Shown here piece after piece: positions 41,075-49,188 of a stretch of DNA of 64,000 nucleotides. How positions within the stretch are numbered: position 1 is the stretch's first letter; every line of letters starts with the position of its first letter. Where the stretch lies: contig NZ_BOMI01000108.1 of assembly GCF_016862115.1 (NCBI RefSeq), positions 1 through 64,000 on the forward strand, in the 5' to 3' direction. This DNA is from Paractinoplanes deccanensis. Its GTDB lineage: Bacteria > Actinomycetota > Actinomycetes > Mycobacteriales > Micromonosporaceae. Position numbers and translations under genes: made by a program. The notes under the pieces are model-generated. The model saw only the letters and a list, made by a program, of their open reading frames with translations. It had not been told where the DNA came from and did not search any database.

Positions 41075-41218
41075 GATGACGCGTCCCGTTCGAACAGGCT
41101 GCGACGCGTGAGCGTCCTGACTCACGGGCTCCGTTGCCGGAGGCCGTTCACAGTGGCGCGACCGCACCGGAGTTTCACCGGTTTCCCTCGCGACGCCGCA
41201 GATGGTTCCCACAACCTA
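41075..41218 (-). ncRNA. Cobalamin (AdoCbl) riboswitch upstream of cbtBA
   Basis: Read on the minus strand, the leader contains GGGAAACCGGTGAAACTCCG, then GTGCGGTCGCGCCACTGTGA, and about 25 nt later the B12-box-like GCCCGTGAGTCAGGAC. This is the conserved core of cobalamin riboswitches in the usual order. It ends shortly before the cbtB ribosome site, so adenosylcobalamin should turn off cbtBA by sequestering translation or by termination. The exact ends are approximate. Confidence 0.9.
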
Positions 41219-41309
41219 GCTGTGAGCGACCTGAACGCACAACCGGCGCCCGCCGAACGTGTCGCACCCTCCCGATACGATCCAGCCGAATCGTCGGAGG
41301 AGGTGTGTG

Positions 41310-42509
41310 ATGCGGTGGCGTGGGGCCGGTGCGGTGGTCGGGGTGGTCGCCGCGTTGCTGGCCGTGCCGGCGCCGGCGGGGGCGGCGGTGGTCTGTGAGC
41401 AGGCCGCGAGGCCGCAGCCGGTCGCGTCCGGGGTTCCGGTCGAGGATCAGGTGTACGCGCCGAAGCGGCTGGCCGGGTTCGCGACCGGGCGGGGTGTGCG
41501 GGTCGCCGTGATCGACTCCGGGGTGGACGCCACTCATCCGCAGCTGCGCGGCCGGGTCGCCACCGGCGCCGACTTCCTGCACGGGGACGACACGGGCCGG
41601 CAGGACTGCAACGGTCATGGCACGGCCGTGGCGAGCATCATCGCGGCGGCGCCGGTGCGCGCCACCGGGTTCCAGGGTCTCGCGCCCGACGCGGCGATCA
41701 TCCCGTTCCGCATCAGCGAGCAGCAGGAGATCGACGGCAAGGCGGTCGGTGACCGGGGCACGCCGGCGCAGTTCGCGCAGGCGATCGATCTGGCCGTCGC
41801 CCAGGACGCCGATGTGATCAACATTTCGCTGGTGATGACGTCGGACAACATCGCGGTACGGGCGGCGGTGGCCCGGGCGATCCGGGCCGGTGTGGTGGTC
41901 GTGGCGGCCGCCGGCAACCAGGCGGGCAACGGCAACCCCGACCCGTTCCCGGCGAAATATCCCGGGGTCATCGGCGTCGGCGCGCTCAAGGCCGACGGCG
42001 GCATAGCGGGGTATTCGCAGCACGGCGACTACGTCGACCTGGTCGCCATGGGTGACGGCGTGACGGTGGCGGCCCGCGGCGGCGGGCACACGACGTTGCA
42101 GGGCACCAGTTTCGCCGCGCCGTTCGTGTCCGCCACGGCCGCGCTGATCAAGCAGCGCTTCCCGGGGCTCACGCCGGCCCAGGTGCGGCAGCGGCTGATC
42201 GCCACTGCCGACCCGGCCCCCGGGGGCAGTGTCAGCGCCGAATACGGGTTCGGCTTGCTCAACCCCTACCGTGCGCTCACCGAGAACCTGGGCCCGCAGG
42301 AGCAGGCGCAGCCGGCCCCCGAGTCGATGACCATGAACGATCCGGCCGCCGTGGCGCTGGCCGCCCGCCGCGCCGAGTCCCGCGACCGTGCCTTGGTCTT
42401 CGCCGCCGCCGGCGCCGGCCTGGTGCTGCTGCTCGGCCTGACCGCGGTGATCGTCCGCCAGGGCCGCCGCCGCGGCTGGCATCCCGCCACCCCGGCCGCT
42501 CCCGATTGA
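41310..42509 (+). CDS. Mycosin-type S8 serine protease
   Basis: This 399-residue membrane-anchored subtilase resembles type VII secretion mycosins (MycP). A signal peptide (VVGVVAALLAVPAPAGA) leads into CEQAARPQPV. The catalytic triad is Asp68 in VAVIDSGVDATHPQL, His103 in NGHGTAVAS and Ser267 in LQGTSFAAPFVSATAALI. A C-terminal helix (VFAAAGAGLVLLLGLTAVIV) and a short basic tail complete the layout. GGAGGAGG lies 7 nt before ATG 41310. Mycosins normally sit with ESX genes, but none is here. Confidence 0.93.
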   Translation: MRWRGAGAVVGVVAALLAVPAPAGAAVVCEQAARPQPVASGVPVEDQVYAPKRLAGFATGRGVRVAVIDSGVDATHPQLRGRVATGADFLHGDDTGRQDCNGHGTAVASIIAAAPVRATGFQGLAPDAAIIPFRISEQQEIDGKAVGDRGTPAQFAQAIDLAVAQDADVINISLVMTSDNIAVRAAVARAIRAGVVVVAAAGNQAGNGNPDPFPAKYPGVIGVGALKADGGIAGYSQHGDYVDLVAMGDGVTVAARGGGHTTLQGTSFAAPFVSATAALIKQRFPGLTPAQVRQRLIATADPAPGGSVSAEYGFGLLNPYRALTENLGPQEQAQPAPESMTMNDPAAVALAARRAESRDRALVFAAAGAGLVLLLGLTAVIVRQGRRRGWHPATPAAPD

Positions 42510-42528
42510 CCATTCTCGATGGCTCGCT

Positions 42529-42667
42529 GGGCGCCCTGAACCGCCGCGCCCAGCTTCATCACGTCCTGCGCATCCCAGGTGGCCCGGCCCAAAGATGACT
42601 CGCGGGCGCCCTGAACCGCCACGCCCAGCTTCATCACGCCCTGCGCATCCCAGGTGGCCCGGCCCAA
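42529..42667. repeat. Two 64-bp direct repeats between converging genes
   Basis: 42529-42592 and 42604-42667 match at offset 75 with two mismatches. They begin GGGCGCCCTGAACCGCC and end GGCCCGGCCCAA. They fill the gap between the mycosin and GH39 stops. Reading through them gives only repeat peptides. Confidence 0.93.
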
Positions 42668-42729
42668 GGTCGACGCCGTGCGGCACCTGCACGAGCTGAC
42701 CTGCGGGCGGGACATGTCGGGCGGCGTGG

Positions 42730-44643
42730 CTACAGCGGGTGCAGGGTCAGGAAGGCTATGCCGGGGTTGGGCAGGTCGAGCACGACGTCGGCGCCGGGGG
42801 GTATGCGGCGGGAGGGTTCGGACTCGGGGAGGTGGTCGGCTTGCTGCAGGGTGTGCCATTGGGCGGGGGTGGGCCATTCGCCGGCGAAGTGGGTGGTGAT
42901 GTTGCCGTGGGTGTGGTCGACGCGCCAGGTGCGCAGGCGGTGGGGGATGGCCAGGTCGAGGGTGAGGCGGACGGTGCGGGCCAGTTCGGGGGCGCCGTGG
43001 GCCTTGGTGTGGTCGAGGGTGCTGTTCCAGAGCAGGATGGCGAGGCTGCCGTCGGGGTGGCGGGAGGCCCAGGCTTCGACGAGGCTGCCGGCGCCGTCGC
43101 CGGTGAGGGCGACGGGCAGTTCGTGGGGGCCGAGGCGTTCGGCGAGGGCGAGGGCCCAGAACTTGGGTTTGGCGAGGTTGCCGACGGTGAGCAGGCCGAA
43201 GCCGCCGTGGAACAGGCGTGGCGGGCGGCCGAGCTCCTCGAAGTGGTCGGAGGCGACCCAGGGGGCGAGGGCGTGCAGGCGGCCGGCGGCGGAGTGCATG
43301 CCTTTGAGCAGGAACGCGGCGGCGAAGACGGTGTCGTTGATGTCGCTGCCGTGGGTGGCGGTGACACCCCATTCGGTCCACAGGACGGGGCGGTCGCCGG
43401 CCAGCGGGCGCAGGTCGAGGGGGATCGTGCCGTAGACGTGGGTGGACAGGAAGTCGACCGGGGCTTCGACGCCGGTCTGGTCCTCGACCCAGCCGGCGGC
43501 GGCGGTGGCGGGGCCGCCGACGCGCAGGGCGGGGTGGACGTCCTTCACGGCGCGGGCGGTGGTCTCGTAGAGCTGCCAGTATTCGGCGGGGGTGCCGGAC
43601 CAGAAGACGGACAGGTTCGGTTCGTTCCACACCTCGAACCACCAGTGGTCGCGCACGTCGTCGAGGCCGTAGCGGTCGACGACGTGGGCGGTGAAGGCGC
43701 GGATCAGGCCGGCCCAGCGGTCCCAGTCGCGGGGCGGGGAGATGACGCCGCGGTAGGTGAACACGGTGCGGCCGGGGTCGCGGGCCAGGTCGCGGGGCAT
43801 GTAGCCGAACTCGACGACGGGAGTCATGCCGAGCTCGCGGACGGTGTCGTAGATCTGGTCGACGCGGGTGAAGTCGTGCACGGGTTCGCCGCCGGTCTCG
43901 CGGTAGACGCCGACGTCGTCGCCGAGGATGTGGTGGGCGCGGACGGTTCGCACGCCGATCTCGTCGCGGACGCGGCGCAGGGCCTCGCGTAGTTCGGCGC
44001 CGATGGGGCGGCCGCCGGTCTCGTCGGTGGACAGCAGGTGGCTGAGGTGTTCGGAGCCGACCATCGCCTGCCAGATCCGGTGCAGCGGCCGGGGCTGGGC
44101 GCCGACGGCGACGGTGACGCCCGGGTCGCCGGACACGCCGGGCGGAGAAGCGGCGCCCGGAAGAATGGCGCCCGAAGAAACGGCGCCCGAAGAAGCGGCG
44201 GGCGGAGAAACGGCGCCCGAAGAAGCGGCAGGCGAAGAAGCGGCGGGCGGAGAAGCGGGCAGAGCCGCGGACGGAGGGGCGGGCACCGGCTCCGACAGGG
44301 GGCCGATGGCCGTCACGGTTTGCAGGGCCGCGACGGCGTACCAGCCGCCGCGGCCGTCGGTGGTGTCGGCGTAGGGGCCGTGGGGGACGGCGAGGACGTC
44401 GCCGCCGCCGTGGTCGACGACCTCGAACGGGCCGGCGGGGGACGCCGCCCGGTGCACGGCGTAGCCGATGGCGCCGGGCACGGGGGTCCAGTCGACGGTG
44501 ACGTGGCCGTGGCCGGTCGCCGCGGTCACGCCGGTGACGGCCGGAAGGGCGGCGCGCTGTGGGACGCCGGGGGTGCGGTCCTGGGCGCCGCCCGCGCCCA
44601 TCAGGGCGGCCCAGCTCGCGCGGGCCTGATCTTCGATGGTCAT
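42730..44643 (-). CDS. GH39-type glycoside hydrolase with N-terminal FN3-like domain
   Basis: This 637-residue protein has an FN3-like region (residues about 35-115, HVTVDWTPVPGAIGYAVHRAA), an Ala/Ser/Pro linker with repeated PPAASSGAV/SSGA units (about 125-165) and a GH39 beta-xylosidase-like barrel. The acid/base Glu is in WWFEVWNEPNLSVFW and the nucleophile Glu in VLWTEWGV. No signal peptide is apparent, so it may act on imported oligosaccharides. It is the last gene of the lacI-ABC-hydrolase operon, 26 bp after the GH144-like gene, with GAGGAA before the ATG. Confidence 0.88.
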   Translation of the reverse strand: MTIEDQARASWAALMGAGGAQDRTPGVPQRAALPAVTGVTAATGHGHVTVDWTPVPGAIGYAVHRAASPAGPFEVVDHGGGDVLAVPHGPYADTTDGRGGWYAVAALQTVTAIGPLSEPVPAPPSAALPASPPAASSPAASSGAVSPPAASSGAVSSGAILPGAASPPGVSGDPGVTVAVGAQPRPLHRIWQAMVGSEHLSHLLSTDETGGRPIGAELREALRRVRDEIGVRTVRAHHILGDDVGVYRETGGEPVHDFTRVDQIYDTVRELGMTPVVEFGYMPRDLARDPGRTVFTYRGVISPPRDWDRWAGLIRAFTAHVVDRYGLDDVRDHWWFEVWNEPNLSVFWSGTPAEYWQLYETTARAVKDVHPALRVGGPATAAAGWVEDQTGVEAPVDFLSTHVYGTIPLDLRPLAGDRPVLWTEWGVTATHGSDINDTVFAAAFLLKGMHSAAGRLHALAPWVASDHFEELGRPPRLFHGGFGLLTVGNLAKPKFWALALAERLGPHELPVALTGDGAGSLVEAWASRHPDGSLAILLWNSTLDHTKAHGAPELARTVRLTLDLAIPHRLRTWRVDHTHGNITTHFAGEWPTPAQWHTLQQADHLPESEPSRRIPPGADVVLDLPNPGIAFLTLHPL

Positions 44644-44669
44644 GTGAGTTCCTCGGAGTGGGCCGGCCG

Positions 44670-46181
44670 TCAGCGGGCGCGCAGTTGGGGGAGTTCCTGG
44701 TGGGCGGGGACGTTGAAGGTCTCGGCGGCCAGCAGCGGCCGTACCGCGCGTTCGAAGGCGGGGGTGACGAAGGCCCGCTTGAGCACGTCGCGGGCGAGGT
44801 GGTTGCCGATCGCCCCCATGATCATGGATTGGTCGAGGGAGAGGTACCGCTTGGCGACGGTGCCGCTGCGCACGGCGATGGCGTCGTAGAAGCCGCCGGG
44901 CCCGTACGCGTCGAAATCGTTTTTGATCTTCGAGAGGTTGCGGAGCACCGGGCCGGGGGCGTAAGGCAGGGCGAGGAACGCGGCGTGCGGGGTGACCACG
45001 CCGTCGCCGTAGACGGCCGGCGGGCCGGGCGGGCGGCAGTCGCCGAAGCCCGCGTCGTAGCGGCCGCCCTGCACGTCGGACGGATAGCCGTCGGTGTCCA
45101 TGCCCATCGCGTCGACGCCGTAGACGCCGTACCTGCCGAACGGGTTGGACGCCGGGGAGAACCCCCAGTAGCCGTAGCGGGCGTCGGCGAGGCCGTGCTC
45201 GATCTGCGCGGCCACGGTCGCCGGGTGGTTGCGGCCCCAGCTGCGCGGCCCCCACGCGGTCTCGGGCACGAACAGGTCCGGCATCAGCGCCTCGAACATG
45301 TCACCGCCCCAGCTCGGCACGAACGTGATGCCGCGGTAGCGGTACGAGCCCTCGTAGACGCCGCGGCCGAGGTGGGTGGTGCTGAACCCGGTGGGCCGCA
45401 TCTCCTGCCACGCGTAGTCGCAGCTGTCCGGCAGGGTGCGCATGGTGTCGTAGTAGGCGGTCGGCGGGATCTGCCCGGCGCCGATGCCCAGATAGGTGGC
45501 GATGCGCGGCTCGGTCACCGTGATGTCGTAATGGTTGCAGGTGAACCAGACGCCGTTCTGCGGCACCGAGCAGCCCGACGGTGCGGTGTCCCAGAATCCG
45601 CCGCGGATCAGCCCGCGCGTGCCGATCGGTGACACCGCGGCCGGGTTGAAAGAGAACCCGAAGTCCATGTTGTTCACAATGGCGCCGGCGCGGGCGCGCA
45701 ACGACGGGAAAGCGCCCTGCACGACGCGCAGGGACGCGGCGAGCCATCCGTTGTCGACCGACGACAGAAACGGTGTCACGGCGGTGCCGTCGGGCAGGAC
45801 GGTCAGCACGGCGCCGGTGTGCGGGTCGTACCAGTTGTAGAACATGCCCGAGGCGGTGTGACGCCGCAATGCCGCCAAGGTCGACAGGGTTTTCGACACG
45901 CGGGCGGTGGCTTCCGCCGCCGAGATGATGCCCAATTCGCGGGCCACCACGGCCGACCACATGAAGCCGCCGATATTTGTCGGGGACGTGTACGCCGACG
46001 GCGCCGACAGGTCGCCGGGAATGTTGTCGGCGACCAGGCCCGTCGCCGGGTCGGTCATCGCCACCAGGGAACGCCACGTGTCGCGCGCATAGGCCCGCAG
46101 CGGATCCGGCGCGGCCTGCGCCACGGCCGCGCCGGAAAGGACCAGAACCAGGGCCAGCAAGGGTACGAGCAGACGTCTCAT
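44670..46181 (-). CDS. Secreted glucoamylase/GH144-like hydrolase
   Basis: This 503-residue protein has a signal peptide (LLVPLLALVLVLSGAAVAQAAP) and an (alpha/alpha)6-barrel of the glycoamylase/GH144 type. Visible features include TGLVADNIPGDLSAPSAYTSPTNIGGFMWS near the N-terminus, YNWYDPHTGAVL, SVDNGWLAASLRVV, SWGGDMFEALMPDLFVPE and YGYWGFSPAS. GH144 members are endo-beta-1,2-glucanases; others in this Pfam group act on beta-glucans. It would cut polysaccharide outside the cell to feed the ABC importer. ATG start, 16 bp after the permease stop. Confidence 0.85.
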   Translation of the reverse strand: MRRLLVPLLALVLVLSGAAVAQAAPDPLRAYARDTWRSLVAMTDPATGLVADNIPGDLSAPSAYTSPTNIGGFMWSAVVARELGIISAAEATARVSKTLSTLAALRRHTASGMFYNWYDPHTGAVLTVLPDGTAVTPFLSSVDNGWLAASLRVVQGAFPSLRARAGAIVNNMDFGFSFNPAAVSPIGTRGLIRGGFWDTAPSGCSVPQNGVWFTCNHYDITVTEPRIATYLGIGAGQIPPTAYYDTMRTLPDSCDYAWQEMRPTGFSTTHLGRGVYEGSYRYRGITFVPSWGGDMFEALMPDLFVPETAWGPRSWGRNHPATVAAQIEHGLADARYGYWGFSPASNPFGRYGVYGVDAMGMDTDGYPSDVQGGRYDAGFGDCRPPGPPAVYGDGVVTPHAAFLALPYAPGPVLRNLSKIKNDFDAYGPGGFYDAIAVRSGTVAKRYLSLDQSMIMGAIGNHLARDVLKRAFVTPAFERAVRPLLAAETFNVPAHQELPQLRAR

Positions 46182-46197
46182 CGGAAGGAAGCGCTCC

Positions 46198-47013
46198 TCA
46201 CTTGAGTCCGGTCGTGGCGATGCCGCGCATGAAGTGCCGCTGCAACGCCAGGAAGACGATCAGAACGGGGACGACCACCACGACCGCGCCGGCCAGCAGC
46301 AGCCCGTAATAGGCGCGGTTCTGCCCGATGCTGTAGAGCGCCAAAGCCACCGGCAGCGTGTATTTGTCGTCGGTCGTGGCCACCACCAGCGGCCACAGGA
46401 AGTTGTTCCACGACGCCAGGAACGTCAGGATGCCCAGCGTCGCCAGGGCCGGTTTGCACAACGGCAGCACGACCCGCCAGAAGATGCGCCATTCGCCGGC
46501 CCCGTCGACGCGGGCCGCCTCGATCAGGTCGTCCGGTATCGACAGCAGGAACTGGCGCATCAGGAACACGCCGAACGGGCCGGCGAGGAACGGCAGGACC
46601 AGCCCCGCGTACGAGTTGGCCAGGCCCATGTTGCTGATCAGCACGAACTGCGGCACGAACGTCACCATGCCCGGCACCATCAGCATGCCCAGCACCGCCA
46701 GGAACAGCGCCTTGCGGCCCGGGAAGTCCAGCTTGGCCAGCGCGTAGCCGAGCAGCGAGCAGAACAGCAGATTGCCGGCGGTCACCAGCACGGCCACGAT
46801 CGCCGAGTTCGCGAAGTACTGCGGGAAATCGAGCCGGGAGAACAGGTCCCGGTAGTTGCCGAGCGTCCACGTGTGCGGCCACCACGTCGGCGGCACCGCG
46901 CGGATCTCGGCCTCCGGTTTGAACGAGGACAACAGCATCCACACGAACGGGCCGACGACGACGAGCAGGCCGAGCGCCAGCACGGCGTACAGCAAAAGCT
47001 TGGCCCTAGTCAT
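46198..47013 (-). CDS. ABC sugar permease, MalG type
   Basis: This 271-residue carbohydrate ABC permease has about six helices (from LLLYAVLALGLLVVVGPFVWMLLSSFKPEAEI). The EAA loop reads EAARVDGAGEWRIFWRVVLPLCKPAL, contacting the ATPase. No ATP-binding gene is in the operon, as is usual in actinomycetes where a shared MsiK-type ATPase serves many sugar importers. It overlaps the upstream permease by 8 nt. Confidence 0.95.
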   Translation of the reverse strand: MTRAKLLLYAVLALGLLVVVGPFVWMLLSSFKPEAEIRAVPPTWWPHTWTLGNYRDLFSRLDFPQYFANSAIVAVLVTAGNLLFCSLLGYALAKLDFPGRKALFLAVLGMLMVPGMVTFVPQFVLISNMGLANSYAGLVLPFLAGPFGVFLMRQFLLSIPDDLIEAARVDGAGEWRIFWRVVLPLCKPALATLGILTFLASWNNFLWPLVVATTDDKYTLPVALALYSIGQNRAYYGLLLAGAVVVVVPVLIVFLALQRHFMRGIATTGLK

Positions 47014-47938
47014 CGCGGCTCCCGAGCAGGCGGAACTGCAGCACCGACAGGGCGACGATCGCCACGAAAAGCACGTAGGACGCGGCGGCCGCGTAACCGT
47101 AGTTGCCGAAACCGAACTGGTTGTAGATGTGGTACGACACCGACAGCGTCGACGACAGCGGGCCGCCCTGCGTCATCACCAGCGGCTCCTCGAACAATTG
47201 GAGATAGCCGATGCCGGTGATGACCGCGCCGAACAGCAGCGCCGGGCGCATCAGCGGCATCGTGATGCGCCGCAACTGCTGCCAGCGGCCGGCGCCGTCG
47301 AGCGTCGCCGCCTCGTACAGATGGGCGGGAATGCCTTGCAGGGCCGCGAGGAAAATCACCATGAGCGACCCGAAGTTGCGCCACGCCGCCATCACGATGA
47401 TGGACCCCAGCGACGTGCCCGGATTCTGCAGCCAGGCCGGCCCCTCGACGCCGATCAGGCCGAGCAGATTGTTGACCAGGCCGGCCTCGGGGTCGAGCAG
47501 GAAACGCCACACGACGGCGATCGCGACGATGCTGGTGACCACCGGCAGGTAGAACCCGACCCGGAAGACCGCCCGGAACCGGATCAGCCCGGAATTGAGC
47601 GCGTTCGCCGCGGCCAGCGCCGCCACCATGGTCAACGGCACACCGACGGCCACGAAGACGATCGTGTTGAGCGCCGAGCGCAGGAACAGCTCGTCGGAGA
47701 ACAGCCGGGTGAAATTGCCGAACCCGACGACATTGACGGCCAGCGGCGTGCGCAGATCGGTCGCGCGCATGTCGGTCAGGCTCATCACCAGCGATGCCAG
47801 CACCGGCAGCAGCGCGAACACCAGGAACAGCAGGGTGAACGGCGCGGCGAACGACCAGCCGATCCAGGCCCGCCGGCGGCGGGCGCGGGTGGCCCGTCCG
47901 CGGGTGGCGGCGGCCGGGCGGTCGAGGACGGCGGTCAC
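47006..47938 (-). CDS. ABC sugar permease, MalF type
   Basis: This 310-residue permease has a basic N-terminus, then WIGWSFAAPFTLLFLVFALLPVLASLVMSLTDM. The EAA loop is EAATLDGAGRWQQLRRITMPLMRPAL. GTG start within GTGA overlapping the SBP stop. It pairs with the MalG-type permease to form the channel for the oligosaccharide bound by the lipoprotein. Confidence 0.95.
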   Translation of the reverse strand: MTAVLDRPAAATRGRATRARRRRAWIGWSFAAPFTLLFLVFALLPVLASLVMSLTDMRATDLRTPLAVNVVGFGNFTRLFSDELFLRSALNTIVFVAVGVPLTMVAALAAANALNSGLIRFRAVFRVGFYLPVVTSIVAIAVVWRFLLDPEAGLVNNLLGLIGVEGPAWLQNPGTSLGSIIVMAAWRNFGSLMVIFLAALQGIPAHLYEAATLDGAGRWQQLRRITMPLMRPALLFGAVITGIGYLQLFEEPLVMTQGGPLSSTLSVSYHIYNQFGFGNYGYAAAASYVLFVAIVALSVLQFRLLGSRDD

Positions 47939-49188
47939 GAGCCGGTGCCGATGGACGACGCCTGGTTCTGCACCGCCTTGAGCGCGGCCGCCGGGTCGGC
48001 CCCGGCGACGCAGACCTTCTCGGCCTGCACGTCGAACGCGGCCGCCACCTGCGACCAGGTCGGGAACGCCGGCGGCGCCTTGGCCGACTTGAGCTGCTCG
48101 CCGAAGACCTGCAGGATCGGGTCGCCGGACAGGGCCGGGTCGCTCCACGCCGACCGCACCGCGGGCAGGTCGGCGACCGTCTGATACCAGCGCACCTGCA
48201 CGTCCGGCTTGCTCAGCCAGGCCAGGAACTTCCACGCGGCGTCGCGGTTGTTCGCGTCCTTGAACACGGCGATGTTGCTGCCGCCGATGAACGACGTCGA
48301 CGACTGCTTCGACGGCATCGGCGCGACGGTGTACTTGCTCGCGAAGTCCTTGCCGCCCTGCTCGTTGAGGATGCCGACATGCCACGGCCCGGACATGAAC
48401 GCGCCGATCTCGCCGCGCACGAACGCCGGCTCCAGCGCGCCCTGCGGCAGGTCGGTGGGTGCCAGCTTGCCGGTGAAGAACGACTGGTAGTAGCGCAGCG
48501 CCTCGGCCAGCTGCGGCGTGTCGAACGTGTACCCGTCCGCGGTGGCGATCTGGGCGCCGTTGGACCAGCCGAACGGCAGGATCGACTGCCAGCTGCCCGT
48601 CTTGCCCGGCTGCAGGCTGATGCCCCACTTCGCGCCGGCCTTCGACCGCATCGCGGCGGCCATCGCGGACAGGTCGTCCCACGTCTTCGGGCCGTGCGGG
48701 AAACCGGCCTTCGCGGCGAGGTCCGTGCGGTAGTAGATGCCGCGCGTCTCCACGTACCACGGCACCCCGTAGGAGGTGCCGTCGACGACGGTGGTGTCCC
48801 ACGCGCCCGGGAAGAACGAGTCCTGGGCGAACAGGCCGGCCGGGGTCGGGTCGAGCGCGCCGGTCTTGGCGAACTCGCCCTGCAACGTCGTACCGATCAT
48901 CGACACGTCCGGGGTCTGCCGCGCCGCGATCGCGCTGGAGATCTTCTGCTGGGCGGAGTCCCACGGCACCGCCGTCACGGTCACCTTCGCGTCCGGGTTC
49001 TCGGCGGTGAAGCCCTTCGCGAACTCGGCGAGCTTCTCTCCCTCCGTACCCATCGCCCAGACCGTCACCTCCCCGGTCGCCTTGCCCGCACCGACCGCCT
49101 CGGCGGTCTCGCCGCTGTCACCCGCGTCGCGGCCGCACGCCGTCAACGCCAGGGCCGCCGCCACACCGACGGCAAGCACTCTTCTCAC
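47935..49188 (-). CDS. Extracellular sugar-binding lipoprotein (SBP family 1)
   Basis: This 417-residue lipoprotein has a signal peptide with lipobox ALTAC (cleavage before Cys18). The SBP_bac_1 fold follows: EVTVWAMGTEGEKLAEFAKGFTAENPDAKVTVTAVPWDSAQQKI, IGAFMSGPWHVGILNEQGG and SFIGGSNIAVFKDANNRDAAWKFLAWL. It captures an oligosaccharide for the two permeases downstream. GTG start overlaps the lacI stop (GTGA). The adjacent hydrolases suggest a beta-glucan or related oligomer. Confidence 0.95.
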   Translation of the reverse strand: MRRVLAVGVAAALALTACGRDAGDSGETAEAVGAGKATGEVTVWAMGTEGEKLAEFAKGFTAENPDAKVTVTAVPWDSAQQKISSAIAARQTPDVSMIGTTLQGEFAKTGALDPTPAGLFAQDSFFPGAWDTTVVDGTSYGVPWYVETRGIYYRTDLAAKAGFPHGPKTWDDLSAMAAAMRSKAGAKWGISLQPGKTGSWQSILPFGWSNGAQIATADGYTFDTPQLAEALRYYQSFFTGKLAPTDLPQGALEPAFVRGEIGAFMSGPWHVGILNEQGGKDFASKYTVAPMPSKQSSTSFIGGSNIAVFKDANNRDAAWKFLAWLSKPDVQVRWYQTVADLPAVRSAWSDPALSGDPILQVFGEQLKSAKAPPAFPTWSQVAAAFDVQAEKVCVAGADPAAALKAVQNQASSIGTGS

